Source of the DNA: Heliocidaris erythrogramma
Lineage: Eukaryota > Echinodermata > Echinoidea > Camarodonta > Echinometridae
Reading direction: 5' to 3'
Length of the DNA stretch: 64,000 bases
NCBI GenBank assembly: GCA_025617745.1
Contig: CM046867.1
Span: 28,946,705 to 29,010,704, forward strand
Part shown: in pieces, positions 12,536-23,369 of the stretch
Layout: each line of letters begins with the position of its first letter
How positions within the stretch are numbered: the stretch's first letter is position 1
Notes under the pieces: generated by a model
What the model was told of the DNA's origin: nothing
Databases searched by the model: none
The model's input: only the letters and a program-made list of their open reading frames with translations
Translations under genes and position numbers: made by a program

Positions 12536-12709
12536 TGCTCCGACATAGTGCTCCGGCGGCAATTGCTCCGGGCTTTATTTCGTCAGAGATTCAGGGTTAG
12601 GGGTTAGGATTAGGTACAGTGTTTAGTCCAGGGTTGACGTTTGGGTTAGTGCACGAAACTAATGTTGAGCAATATTATTGTTGCCGGAGCACATTGTCGT
12701 ATAAGAGTG
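12536..12709. repeat. MITE-like element with CTCCGGC inverted ends
   Basis: The left end GCTCCGACATAGTGCTCCGG and the right end (minus sense ..ACGACAATGTGCTCCGG..) are imperfect inverted repeats of about 30 bp. The interior contains degenerate TTAGGG-like repeats (GGGTTAGGGGTTAGGATTAGG) around 12,594-12,614. A diverged minus-strand relative lies at about 42,540-42,672. The TTAGGG units belong to this dispersed repeat and do not mark a telomere. Confidence 0.55.
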
Positions 12710-12734
12710 ACATGAGTTTGTTGATGTGCATCTT

Positions 12735-12960
12735 TGATTTGATTTGATTTGATTTATGTATTTATCTTTATGATCCTTTTTTTTCTTCAAACATATTTTA
12801 CATACCGATTACAACATAATAAACAAATATTAATACATTATCAAAATAGAGTAATTACATTGCATAATTAACGTAAATGATGAAAAAGCGTTGCTAGAAC
12901 ATGAATTAAAGTGCCTATACACAGTATCACCATTCACACACGTACATTTGTTTGACGTGT
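12735..12960 (-). repeat. Possible LINE 3' tail with (TTTGA)n end
   Basis: A (TTTGA)n run at 12,735-12,757 is followed by AT-rich sequence with blocks such as ACATAATA..AATTACATTGCATAATTAACG. These resemble the 3'UTR of the minus-strand LINE at 43.4 kb (ATAATATAACGTAATTACATC). The similarity is compositional as much as positional, so the call is weak. Confidence 0.3.
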
Positions 12961-13056
12961 GGAGATGTTCCTTCCACATTTTACCAAAAAAAATGCTTAT
13001 TTCAGGCGTCGTGGAACGATGTTAGCCCGTAGATTCTGAATGAATGAGCAAAGTGC

Positions 13057-13250
13057 CCCAGGGGCGGATCCAGGTCCAGGATTTGATAAGGGGGTCACAA
13101 TGCCGAAAAGTTGGTTAAAAACTTGAAATGGAGGGGGGGGGGGGGCAAAATAAGACAATGAGGAGAGGTACTTTGTACTTGGTATGCCACAATACCTTTT
13201 GAGGGGGGGAGGGCAAAGGCTATCCGCCACCCTGGGTATCAATCGGGCCC
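13057..13250. repeat. Degenerate poly(G) MITE (GGCGGATCCAGG family)
   Basis: The left end AGGGGCGGATCCAGG resembles the 39,554 element. A G13 run lies at 13,133-13,145. A candidate right end CTATCCGCCACCCTGGG lies near 13,220. No target duplication was found. Confidence 0.4.
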
Positions 13251-13515
13251 CTCCGCCTTTGAGCCCCATTCCCCCTTCTGTAAGCTCTTTGTTTTTTGTT
13301 TTCTTGTGGTCCAATGTATCCGATTGTTTTCAGCGTATCGTTTTATTAGGCGCATTTTCTCACACGCCAAATTTTTCACATTCTCTTGACTGTAGTGCGT
13401 TATCTATGGAATCAACATGAACTCATGACTCATGCATGCTTGAGCATATGTTTTATATTTGTGAAGGGTTTGTGGGGAATGATTTACATAATTCATAAGG
13501 TATGCACGACTACCC

Positions 13516-13620
13516 TCCCCCCCCCCCTCTTTCTCTCTCTCTCTCTCTCTCTCGGTCTCTCTCAGTCTCTATCTCTCTGTCTGTCAGTCTGTCTCTGTAT
13601 CTCCCTCTCCATTCATTCTT
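13516..13620. repeat. CT-rich microsatellite
   Basis: A C-run followed by (CT)n and CTGT/CTCT units. The Ser/Leu frames here are repeat translations. Confidence 0.8.
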
Positions 13621-14009
13621 ACCCTCTATTGTATTCCATCAATATTTCTCCAATATTTCTAGGGACCTAGTATTGGAGATTATTGAGAGATAACATCAGA
13701 CGAAGTGCGACAAAGATCGATTGTAGGTATTGTAGGGTGCCGGGCACGTTCCGCCCTACCTCACGCCGACGCTCAAAGCAATAGTCCGACACTATTCAAC
13801 TCACCTCTTTAGGTGTAGCTGACACGAATCTTCCAAACAAGTTGGAGGCTGGGGAAGGGTGCATTTTACAGAGAATTGAGGAGGAGGAAGGGTAATAAGA
13901 GAAAGAGGGGGAGAGGGGGCAGCCTATCACGTGATATTTCGTTTTGGCATAGATTTCATCTTTCATCATTCTCGCTTGAATCTATCTTTGTTTTTAATGT
14001 GAAGTATTT

Positions 14010-14210
14010 GTAAATGTGACGTAATCGAGTGGTTTAATCCTTTGCTGGGAATGCAAAGATTGTGGGTCCGAGTCCCTGTCCATCACTTACGACCTTGAAC
14101 AAGGTATTTTTTCTACATCGCTTCTCTCCACTTATAAAAATCATTACGTTGGTGGTGAATATGTGCAGAGTACATATTAAACAGATCTCTACTCTACGAT
14201 CAATTATAAT
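14010..14210 (+). mobile_element. tRNA-derived SINE
   Basis: A-box-like TAATCGAGTGG lies at 14,022-14,032 and B box GGTCCGAGTCC at 14,065-14,075, one change from the GGTTCGANTCC consensus. The spacing is that of a tRNA. The following 'GACCTTGAACAAGGTATTTT' matches, from memory, the ACCTTGGGCAAGGCACTT segment after many SINE heads. The tail is not well delimited. Confidence 0.6.
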
Positions 14211-14551
14211 TCATCGAAAATTATTATGAACATGATTTGCCATTGATTTTAATCAGCATCCTTGTTATACATGCATGTTGTTATTATGATGTGACTGCTG
14301 TTAAGCTTGTCTGAGCCGCTTTCTTTTATCGACAGTTTGCATTATTTTTAATCAATGGCGAATTATTTAGCGCTCTCTTACCCGAGCGAGATTTGAATGG
14401 AGCAGTTGGTAGAGGCTTGCGAATTAGAAGGGCATAATTATTTTGTTTGGGGAAATTTTGTTTTGAACGATGAATTGAAAAGTTGCAATAGATTCGGTTC
14501 ATTTGGGTCTTTATTTATGGATACTAATACATCATGCAGCTGCTGCTCTTT

Positions 14552-14555
14552 TTTT

Positions 14556-14591
<36 letters not shown>

Positions 14592-14640
14592 CCCCTCTCC
14601 CTCTCTCTCTTTCGCTCCCCTCTCCCCCCCCCCCCCTCTC
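14552..14640. repeat. (CT)n microsatellite
   Basis: A long CT run ending in a C run. Open frames on both strands are repeat translations. Confidence 0.85.
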
Positions 14641-14644
14641 CTCC

Positions 14645-17600
14645 TGCAATGACGAGAAGAAGAAAATCGCAGTCATGTCTCTCTTTATTCCGATAATTTC
14701 CCCGGCTTTTGTCTGATCTCCAATTCAATGCCAATTTAGTGATAATTCTGATAATTAGATGTGACTTCATAGGAATAAATACAAGTTCAACAATCGCATT
14801 ATGATATTGTTAAGAGCAAAATAGCATGAAGACAGAATGGATCATGATAATAATTGCTAACCCCAGTTTCAACTCTTTGTGTTTAGTAAAAATAAATAAC
14901 AATAGGAATCGGTCAAATGGCAATGGAATTGACCTGATCACTCTGTTTTGTTTAATAATTGGTTTTCGAATGAAATAATATGATTATGAGTGGGAAATTC
15001 TCAGTGAAAACACAATGCATGTAGGCCCAATTTCAACGCTTATGCTATTCATAGGCGCACGGCACAATATCCTAAATAACACCGTGATAAGTCACTAGTA
15101 ATGTCTTAAATCGAAATACATGTATTTCTTGTAAAGTCTTGTTTAACTGTGTTTCATGCGTCCATTCTTGAAAGAAGAAAAGAAGAAAACAACTTGTTTG
15201 TAAAATCAACCAAAACACAACTTATCTACATATTTCATGTTTGATGTCGTGGATTTTTTTTTTATTCGGTGTTTATTCTTTTGTTATATCATACTAAGTA
15301 TGGCTATGCTTTTACATTATTTTCATCATTTCAATCTAAACATTATGCCTCCGTTAGGTTACGTTAGAATGTTATGTATTGGATCACGTTACATGAATCG
15401 TCATGTCGTTCCTTCCTGGGCGAGCTCGTGAGGCTTTTCCATTTCTAAAAGGTCTGTCAAGTTTAAAGCACTATCAGAACTCGCTCTTTTATTCGGGCAA
15501 ATATTGAGTATCTGTGCAAACGGGTCTAACACTTGAGATGTCTCGGTTGACAAACATTGGTACCGAGTTTGCTTGCCTCTCTCACACCAGCCCAGGGCAC
15601 CAGAAGCATGTATTGGACTCCACGGGAAAATATCAGGGAGGTAGAAATTATTGATGAGTCGGAAACCATCCAACGACGTGCTCACTGGATATGCAGTCAA
15701 CGTTTCTAATTTTTCGGAGCAGATGCTTGTCTCAGAAGCTGTAATTTTAAATGGAAATAATTATGAAATTTAGATGTTTTAAAGTCTATATCGAAAACAA
15801 GCTTTAAACACGGATGAAATTTTAGACAATCATGAAAGTGTTTGCGTGTACTACAGAAAGAACACGTGATAATTCGAAAAGCATCAGCCCCTCCAAAAAA
15901 TCTATGAGATAAGTAAACATGTTTACATCATAAGATGAATACATCTACGCCTTGTAGGTAAGATGGAACTTTGGGTTAGTAATATTAACATATCTGGAAA
16001 TAGTTAATCACATATTTAGGCCAATCTGGAAAATTTAGATGGGAGAGAACTTGTATTTGATTGATATGATGTCGAACTTTCTGGGGCATATTGAAGAGTG
16101 TTTGGATTTATTTATTTGATTTCATTGGTAACAGTCATGTGATGTTCACAGTCAATATCTTATTTGCAAGAGTATCACTGCTGCATATTTGTAGCTTAAT
16201 TGTTGCTATGGTAACTTAAGATATTTATTTCAAGCAAGGATCTTTGAAGAAGATAAAATTTTGAAAGCAACTGTGGATCTTGCGTGCGCGTGACGTCAGG
16301 ATTTATCGATTCAGCATAGCCCTTTTATGACAATCATATCGGAGATAAGTTTGATTTCATTCGACATTTTACAAGATTAGCTCTAATATGATTTCTTTAA
16401 ATAGAATAATTCCTTTTACTGCACTTAATTCCGATTAGTAAATGCCTTCTTTATATGTTAAAGTGTTTATTTCCACCGAATCCTCATCATAAAAAACGTT
16501 TATATTTCAAAGCCCTTTGAAAATTGCCAGATAAAAACCGGAAACCTCTCGATATACTGGTTTAACCCCCTCCCCTCTTTCAACACCCCTCTCCCCCCAA
16601 AAAAACCCACCACAAAACAAAACACAACAACATAAGTTCCGTCTACCTTACGACAAGCAGGGATTGTTTTGGCAAGAGAGGTACATCTGCCCCCTCTCCT
16701 CCCACGTTAATTAATGTCTTGATACGCCTCTTCCATATACCCTCATCACTTGGTTACGTTATCATTTCATTTTAAATGTTATTCGGTGTCTTTTCTTATT
16801 CCCGGTGTTTTTCTTCCTGGATTTTTTTTATCGTTAGCCTACATCATGCACATTCTTTCTTTTTTTTTGCTGAATTCTTTTTCCTTCCCATCAATTCGTT
16901 TAGACATGATGGTCCATAATCCTTGAGCTTTCCTATAATCTTCCAATCATCCCTTCTATTTTTTTACAATTTTATTTTCTTTCTTCCAGAAACTTCCCAT
17001 TTCTGACTGGCAAGGTAAAGCCATTTCGGTAGAACATCATGCGATTCCGCAATCCTTCTTTCAGGGCCGTCGCTATAGAGGGGTTGGGTTGGGGCACCCC
17101 CACTAAAAAATAATGTTGGCAAATTTTGAATTTTGATAAATTGTTGGGAAAGCGCAAATATTGAGTCATTTAATATTTTTTGTTATTCGTTGGTTTTTAT
17201 TTTCTTTTTTTTTTAAAGCTAACCTGTCAACCAATTTAGTTTAACAATCCCTCCCCCGTTTAAAACTGTCTAGCGATGCCCCTGCCTTCTTTACGCCAGC
17301 ATAATAACTGAGGGAATCGATGTTGTGATGTGACAGCTTTAAGCATATCAGATGATCAGCACGGATATGAAGGAGGGGTATGAACGTCACAATATTTTCG
17401 TCTTAACCCTCTTGAAGAGTCACGGAGGGTAAACAGATTGTCACCTGTCATCTTCTACCAGATCCTCTCGTCATAGAGAAAGCTGCACCCGAATCCAAAT
17501 ATTGGCAGAAACTCCTCTTAAAAAAAAAGAAGAGGACTGGTTTCAAGAAATCACTGATTTCAAGAAATGCTAAATTATTTTCCAGAAATACCAACATAGA

Positions 17601-17650
17601 TGCCCTGGATCGCGTCTCTTCTTCTCTCCCTTCATCATGTTTTTATGATG
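14645..17650. other. Intergenic region apart from one exon candidate
   Basis: AT-rich sequence without other coding signal. At 16,560-16,730 and 17,090-17,290 there are C-rich patches (CCCCTCCCCTC, CACCCCCACT) of the sort seen at MITE edges here. The only stretch with protein-like codon structure is the minus-strand candidate at 15,401-15,738. Confidence 0.55.
15401..15738 (-). CDS. Candidate terminal coding exon, function unknown
   Basis: On the minus strand an acceptor-like ATTTAAAATTACAG precedes position 15,738. After two leftover bases a frame stays open for 111 codons to a TGA at 15,401-15,403. The composition is balanced: it has Trp, Cys and Pro, is not repetitive, and contains segments such as INNFYLPDIFPWSPIHASGA and GWCERGKQTRYQCLS. 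Two AATAAA signals on the minus strand (complement TTTATT at 15,261-15,266 and 15,272-15,277) lie 120-140 bp beyond the stop, as expected for a last exon. I recognise no family and cannot find upstream exons in the window, so it could be a chance frame or a transposon fragment. Confidence 0.33.
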
Positions 17651-17657
17651 CCACCTG

Positions 17658-17841
17658 CAGTGGCGGATTTAGGGGGGGGGGCACTTCCGGTCCGTGCCCC
17701 CCCCCCCCCTTTTTGAAAGAAAAGTGTACATTGCCCCCCCCCTCTTTTTTGAAATTGTTCCCCCATTTAGAATTTATTTTTTTTTTCTTGTCAGAAATTT
17801 GTGTACCCCCCCCCCCTTTACAAAATCCTGGATCCGCCCTG
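17658..17841. mobile_element. Poly(G/C) MITE, GGCGGATCCAGG family
   Basis: The left terminus CAGTGGCGGATTTAGGGG and right terminus CCTGGATCCGCCCTG are inverted repeats. They are flanked by the direct repeat CACCTG (17,652-17,657 and 17,842-17,847). The interior is mainly G and C runs (G at about 17,671-17,680; C runs at about 17,697, 17,734 and 17,806). It has no coding capacity and presumably needs a transposase in trans. Confidence 0.75.
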
Positions 17842-17893
17842 CACCTGCTCTGCCTAATCATGTAAGCGAGATTCTGATCGCGATCAGGAGAGC

Positions 17894-17993
17894 GTTTCGT
17901 CAGTGAGTTTTACCGACAACTGTTATAAGCTACTGAAATCCTTGCATCTGATTGGCTGAGAGCAAATTTGTCGGTAAAAATCACTGACAAAAC
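17894..17993. repeat. 100-bp fold-back element, GTCAGTGA ends
   Basis: 17,899-17,919 and 17,968-17,988 are inverted repeats matching at 20 of 21 positions (GTCAGTGANTTTTACCGACAA). The match extends outward through GTTTC/AAAAC. The centre carries the block 'GTTATAAGCTACTGAAATCC' plus 'CTGATTGGCT' shared with 2.1 and 39.5 kb. It is a compact member of the fold-back family. Confidence 0.75.
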
Positions 17994-20499
17994 ACTTGAT
18001 GAAAAGCTCCCCAGAATCTTGCTTTTTGGAAGCGTGTGAATGCCCCTTATGATAGTTGCGCATGAGCCGTTATTTCGTTTGCGCTGTTTACCTCCGCTAA
18101 TTAAGCTCATTTATGGAGGTAATTTGTGCAAGTCCCAGTAGTTTAAGGCAACAGTTGCACTGTTAATTTTGCCTTCCCTTTTTGCAGACGCCGCTCTCTC
18201 AAGCAGTATTCTAATGAATTTACGTAAATACAAATTACATTTGACTATTTACATTAATTCAAACCGTGTTAGTCCCTCTTCAAAGATTTGTGCCTCAGTT
18301 GAGTAAACAAGTAAAGGACTTACAAATATCAAACATGCTATCAATAACTCCCCATTAGATTCTAAACTGAATCTTCTTGGTTGTTTTAGATTTTTTCTGA
18401 ACACTTCAAGCTCCTCTGAATAAGAAGCCCTCAATTTCCCTTACTTGTATATCATTTTGAAGTACGTCAATGACGTAAAAAGGATAATCAAACCGCCGAT
18501 CGACATGTTAAAAGCCCTCTAGTAATTCGAGAAGGGTGAATCGGATATTTTTCTTCACGCATAATTATGGGAAGTTCCTGATAAGGCCTATGATAATTAT
18601 GTAGCATCAGGCGTTAGCTTCTACACCGAACTACTTCTGGAACATGTTGAGCGACTGATTAAGCCGGGGTTGCCGATTTGCAAGTCATCCCTAATTACTG
18701 ATTCGAGGTAAACGATTAGCTCGGTAATTAACCGTGCGTGTGTAGAACGAGGCGTGTGACGTAAAGCTTAGAGGGTAATCAGGGCAGGCGAACAGTTTGT
18801 TAGAAAAGAGGTTCACCCGTTTTGTATTCCCGTGTCCAGCTAACGTCATGGTAACGTAGACTGAGCAAATTTGAACGTAATAGTCAAAGTTTATTATCAA
18901 TAAGCATTATAAGAATAAATAATTGTCAAAAGACGGTACGAATAATCTTATTTATTAATTCTTGCTCTCCTAACTCTGTTGCATTTTCAGTACTGAATCT
19001 CTTCAAAGGTTATAGGTTAAGATGAAAAACCGTAAAGATATTTAAGATAAAAAATAATGAAGTACAAAAAGTATTTAAAACAAAGAGGAGAAGAAATGTT
19101 TCATGTGATGTTGGCAAGTTATTTGAAAGACATTGGTATTAAAGCATCATCATTATGTGTCTTCTGTTCTATTTCAGGGAATCGCCTGATTCATTTGAAA
19201 TGTACGAGATGTGTCTGCCAGAATTACATTGACTTATTCAGTGCAGTGATTATTTCAAACGGAATACATCTTGCAATTACGTGATTTTCAGTTTATAAGA
19301 TTTGACATCCAATCTCATACAATTCTGGTAGTTCACTTGAAATGATGGTGTCTATTTATCACAGGGTTTAGAATCGATGTAATAGGTTTCTCTAAGTTTG
19401 CTTGATCTGCTTTCGATTCTGGTGTAATTAAAGTGATAATTCAGACATATCACTCGAGATGGATTAGTGGAACATGTTGAACAACGTTGAATGACGCAAG
19501 GATTTGTAGAAAATACATAATTTTCTTGTCTATTTCATGCAGTAATTTTGATTCGAACTGTTTTATCCTTAAGGGTGACATGTTTATATAATTCTTCATG
19601 TCATTATTGCATCATTTGGTTTTTTTTAAATCATTTTTTTGTTGGATTTGGAGGCCCGAGTCAGATAATTCTCTCGCCTAGTATTGCATTCTTCATGTTC
19701 TTACGTGTGTAATTATGTGTTGTTGTTTTTTAAGTCTTGGATTTATTTAATTCCTTCATCATGTTCATGTGTGAATAACTATTCGATTTCACGGTGATTT
19801 TCCCTTTTTTCTGCTTCTCGTCATCTAAAACTGTTTCCTTGTCTGTGTGTCTATATCCCCTTTCTTTCATTCTCTCGCTGTCTTTGCCTGACTGTTAGTT
19901 CCCATTCTTCCTTCCATCGTTCCCCTCTCTCTGTTTCTTTCTCTTTCTCTCTCTGTGTATCCATTTCTTTCTCCCCTCTCTCTACATGTATATTGTATAA
20001 TATGTAGAAAATAAAGTTCACAACATCCTTCTATAACTGATCCTTTTCCTTTTTTCTTTTCTACAATTACCCATCTTTGTTTGTTATTCCCATGAATACA
20101 GGAAACATTACATGTTTGACACCATTAAGAATCTTTGTGTAGCTTTACGATGTGTTGAGTTGTATGGATTAGGATTTTCAAACGAACTAAACATAAAAGA
20201 CTTCCTACTTACAACGCTTAATCTAAGATTAAGACTAAGATTAATTACATCGTAAAAACAACTATAGGACGATGTGAAAAACTTCATCCTCATTTGAATG
20301 TCACTGCATTTCCTTAATCATACTTGTATATAGAGTCATGTAAAACTATCAAAGGCTCACTTCACCTGCAGAGAATAAATCGAAAGGGCTTGTGAAGCTA
20401 AAACACGCTCCTCGTGTGTGTATTCTATACGATGTTGTGAACTTTACATATTATCTTTAACACTGCATTTCGTCGGAACTTTGTTCCTGTGAACATTTT

Positions 20500-20538
<39 letters not shown>

Positions 20539-21185
20539 CACTTGCTCTCCTCTTTTCACCTGTTTTTATTTTCTTTCTCTTCTCACTCCCCATCTCTTTC
20601 TCCCTCTATATCTCCCCCCTGTCTCTCCTTAGTATTGATCTTTTTTTTCTCCTCTGCCACTCCTCTCCCCTCTCTCCATCTATCTTTCCTTCTCTTTCTC
20701 CCTTATCTCCCTTTCATCCCCATCTAACCCGTTCTCCCCCTCTCCCTCCCTTCCCTCCCTTTCTCTCTCTCTCCCCCTCTCTCTCTCACACAAACAAACA
20801 CACTCACACACACACACACACACACACACTCCCAATGTCGACATACACGTACATGAAGTGACTTCTATCTTGACTTTGACGCTTTTCCCCTGATCGGTCA
20901 GAGGAGACAAACATACATGGCGTCATTTAGACCAGGCTCTCTGTGTCATAAACAAACACCTTTTATCCATTTATAAGAAAATTCTCGGTTCTTTTTCCGA
21001 AACGAAAATTGGATTTAGAATCCATGAAAAGAAGAGAAAAAAACACAAATGACTGCGTTTCGAGTACCCATCGCAATTATTTACAGAGCGACCTCTTTTC
21101 CTCTCTCTCTTCTTTATTCTCCCAATTTTGAAACGGAAAAACAAATAAAAACATAACCGTTTTCGGCACCTCGTTGTGATGCAAG
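17994..21185. other. Intergenic region with simple repeats
   Basis: No supported gene. A (TA)n run lies at about 20,502-20,532, pyrimidine-rich sequence at 19,850-19,990 and 20,560-20,790, and (CA)n at about 20,800-20,829. A short acceptor-led frame at 19,178-19,232 is noted under rejected items. The LTR element begins at 21,186. Confidence 0.65.
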
Positions 21186-21585
21186 TGTAGGGACTTATTT
21201 TGAACTTCTTTACTCCTTCCCATTTATTTCCATGATTCATCCCTTTCATACCAATAGATGATCCCTCATCTTATATTCACCCTTTTTCAACCTGATTGGT
21301 TGCAGTGACCACCAGTTGCGGTCAAGCGTAGATAATAATTTGCATATAGGTTGAATAGTCAGTATATATCTTTGTGTGTTTGTTTGAATATTCAAGAACC
21401 CTTTGTAATATGATTTATGAATATAGATGTCCTCTTCTAATTTGCATGGAATGTTAGAATGCAGCAAGGCATCTTGTACATTAAAAAGCTGGGAGTTAGC
21501 CAGTAGATCTGAACCTGTGAACATGTCTGCTGTGCTGCCTCTGTGTTTAGAGTGTTAGGAATTGTTAAGAACCCAAGACACTACA
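21186..21585 (+). repeat. 5' LTR
   Basis: 400 bp with 5-bp terminal inverted repeat TGTAG/CTACA. A possible TATA box TATATAT lies at 21,363-21,369. A variant polyadenylation signal ATTAAA lies at 21,480-21,485. An inverted CCAAT (ATTGG) lies at about 21,295-21,299. Its 92-codon antisense frame is repeated in the other LTR and is incidental. Confidence 0.97.
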
Positions 21586-21586
21586 C

Positions 21587-21614
21587 TGGTGGCAGCGGTG
21601 GGATTCGAACCCAC
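21587..21614 (+). promoter_or_regulatory. Primer-binding site, tRNA-Leu, 28 nt
   Basis: The site starts one base after the LTR. TGGTGGCAGCGGTGGGAT and the following TCGAACCCAC are the exact complement of the CCA end, acceptor strand and whole T arm of tRNA-Leu(AAG type), as I recall the vertebrate gene (..GTGGGTTCGAATCCCACC, GCTGCCA + CCA). The usual functional primer site is 18 nt. The extra 10 nt cover the T loop. Confidence 0.85.
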
Positions 21615-22292
21615 TCTCTAACCCAGAGCTTCAGGCAGCTTAATCCAGCAGCAGTTGATAGTGAAATATTTTCACCCTTCTTCGGATGATTTACGCCCTG
21701 CTTCGGTTGATTTGCATCCTACTTCGAGTGATTTATTTCACCCTTCTTCGGAGGTAGTGAGATTTTGGACTAGAATCGTGCAGTATTCATGTAGATCCAT
21801 GTTAGGAGCATGAAACCTGAATAGATTCTACATTTCATACTCATAGTGAATTAGATGTGTTCTCACTCAAGTTTGTCAAGGCTTGCATCACAAGACTGGC
21901 TAAGATATTGGTGAGTCACTTAGCTTTAATTCCTGTTCACACATTCACCCTCCATCGTTTGACATCGATAGTTGAGTGTGATTTTTGGATGAATTTTCCA
22001 TTATCTTGCAAACCAGGGTTAGCTTCAGTCATTCGACATTGTGCAAGAGCTCTTCCTTCATCATTTGTCAAACAAATGTAATGAGGATATAGTTTCCTTC
22101 TATTGCATGACAAAATCTTATTACCAATTCTTCAATGGGCAAGAGACCTCCCTTCTTCATTTATACAATATAATTGGGAATACATTTGCGATAGTCTTCA
22201 TAGACGTATGGCAATTTAGTATTTTGTCTTTGGTTATACTGCCATACTTCCTCCTTCAACGCTAATAATTTGCTGCTACATACCCTACCATC
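21615..22292 (+). other. Retrotransposon leader (5'UTR)
   Basis: 678 nt between primer site and gag. It begins with sequence further resembling complementary tRNA-Leu (GCTTAATCCAGC at about 21,639-21,650). It then has four degenerate 21-22-bp repeats built on TTCGGNTGATTT (about 21,672-21,755). Several upstream ATGs precede the gag ATG but none opens a convincing frame. Packaging or dimerisation signals would be expected here, but none can be proved by eye. Confidence 0.6.
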
Positions 22293-23369
22293 ATGAGTAC
22301 ATTTCGACTTGATCTCCCCGAGGTATTTACTGGTGAAGATGGAAGGAATTTTGGACAATGGGTACGTAGATTAGAGGTAGCCACTGAAGTTCTTCCCCAG
22401 TCAGAGCGCAAACTTCACCTCATCCTACCTTCTAGATTGGCAGGTGCAGCTTTCACAGTCTGGGAAAGCATCCCAAGCTCAGACCAGCAAGATTATAGTT
22501 TGGTCAGGAAGAAACTTTCAGCAGTATTTGGTAATACAAATTACTTAACAACATTCAAGTCATGTGTTGATGCTAGAAAGCGACATCATAATGAAGCCCT
22601 TGAAGTTTTCGCAGCAGCGATAACTACACTAGTTGAAGAAGCCTTCCCAGGATATGACGCTGCAGGAAAAGATGGGGAGAAATTCAGAAGATTTCTCGCA
22701 GGTATTGACAAACCCCTCCAAATAAAAATCCATGAGATGGGCGCAAAGAACTTTGACGAAGCACTGGATATTGCAGTTAGGGTTGAGAGAGCAAACCAGA
22801 TGGGACAGCCTTTGGCATATGAACATAATGTAGCTTCGACTTTGCCAAAGAAAAGCGATGCCAGCTCAGCGATGTTGGAAAAAGTGTTAAGACGTTTGGA
22901 AGAACTTGAACTCAAGCTAGAGAGATACCAATCTAGTCCCAAACATCAATACTACGATGATCGTCGCAAACAATCTAGATCACCAAGCCCTGTTCCCAAC
23001 CCATATGGACACCAGTCTCGATCAAAGTACCGATATTCAGACAATCATGGGCACCAATCGTCAAGAAATCCTCGATCGCCCAGCCCATACTCTCCACATC
23101 AAAGACGCTTTAGGTCACCGAGCCCACAACACTACCGCAGCACTCGCAGTCCCTCCAGATCAAGTCCACACAGATATGATACATACAACAATGGCAGATC
23201 AGCTAGCCCACACCATAGCCGATACTCAAATCGACCTAACTGGCAGCCTACATATTCTGACAACCGTCATCCCTCTGATGGGAGAGATTCGCCCTATCAT
23301 CAAATGGACAGTGCTCAATCCAGAAAAGTTCGTTTTGATCACGAGCACAATCAGGGAAACTTCTCGTAG
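22293..23369 (+). CDS. gag: Gag polyprotein, RS-rich, no zinc knuckle
   Basis: 358 residues. Residues 1-175 resemble the capsid part of Ty3/gypsy Gag: LPEVFTGEDGRNFGQWVRRL at the N-terminus, LPSRLAGAAFTVWESI, and FRRFLAGIDKPLQIKI further on. A short amphipathic helix (LEKVLRRLEELELKLERYQ, from about residue 195) follows. From about residue 229 to the end the protein is rich in Arg, Ser, His, Tyr and Pro, with five SPSP or RSPSP motifs. There is no CX2CX4HX4C zinc knuckle, so RNA binding must rest on the basic RS-type tail. ATG 22,293 has A at -3. The stop TAG lies at 23,367-23,369, just past a -1 slippery site. Confidence 0.93.
   Translation: MSTFRLDLPEVFTGEDGRNFGQWVRRLEVATEVLPQSERKLHLILPSRLAGAAFTVWESIPSSDQQDYSLVRKKLSAVFGNTNYLTTFKSCVDARKRHHNEALEVFAAAITTLVEEAFPGYDAAGKDGEKFRRFLAGIDKPLQIKIHEMGAKNFDEALDIAVRVERANQMGQPLAYEHNVASTLPKKSDASSAMLEKVLRRLEELELKLERYQSSPKHQYYDDRRKQSRSPSPVPNPYGHQSRSKYRYSDNHGHQSSRNPRSPSPYSPHQRRFRSPSPQHYRSTRSPSRSSPHRYDTYNNGRSASPHHSRYSNRPNWQPTYSDNRHPSDGRDSPYHQMDSAQSRKVRFDHEHNQGNFS

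Noticed and set aside
12594-12614. Interstitial telomere
   Set aside because: Only a few degenerate units, inside a repeat with its own inverted ends and a relative at 42.6 kb.
19172-19232. Acceptor-like TTCTATTTCAG followed by a short frame reading ESPDSFEMYEMCLPELH then stop
   Set aside because: Only 18 codons with no partner exon; attractive but indistinguishable from chance.
21246-21524. 92-codon antisense frame, repeated identically at 29,681-29,959
   Set aside because: It lies wholly inside the LTRs. The identity comes from LTR identity, not from two genes.
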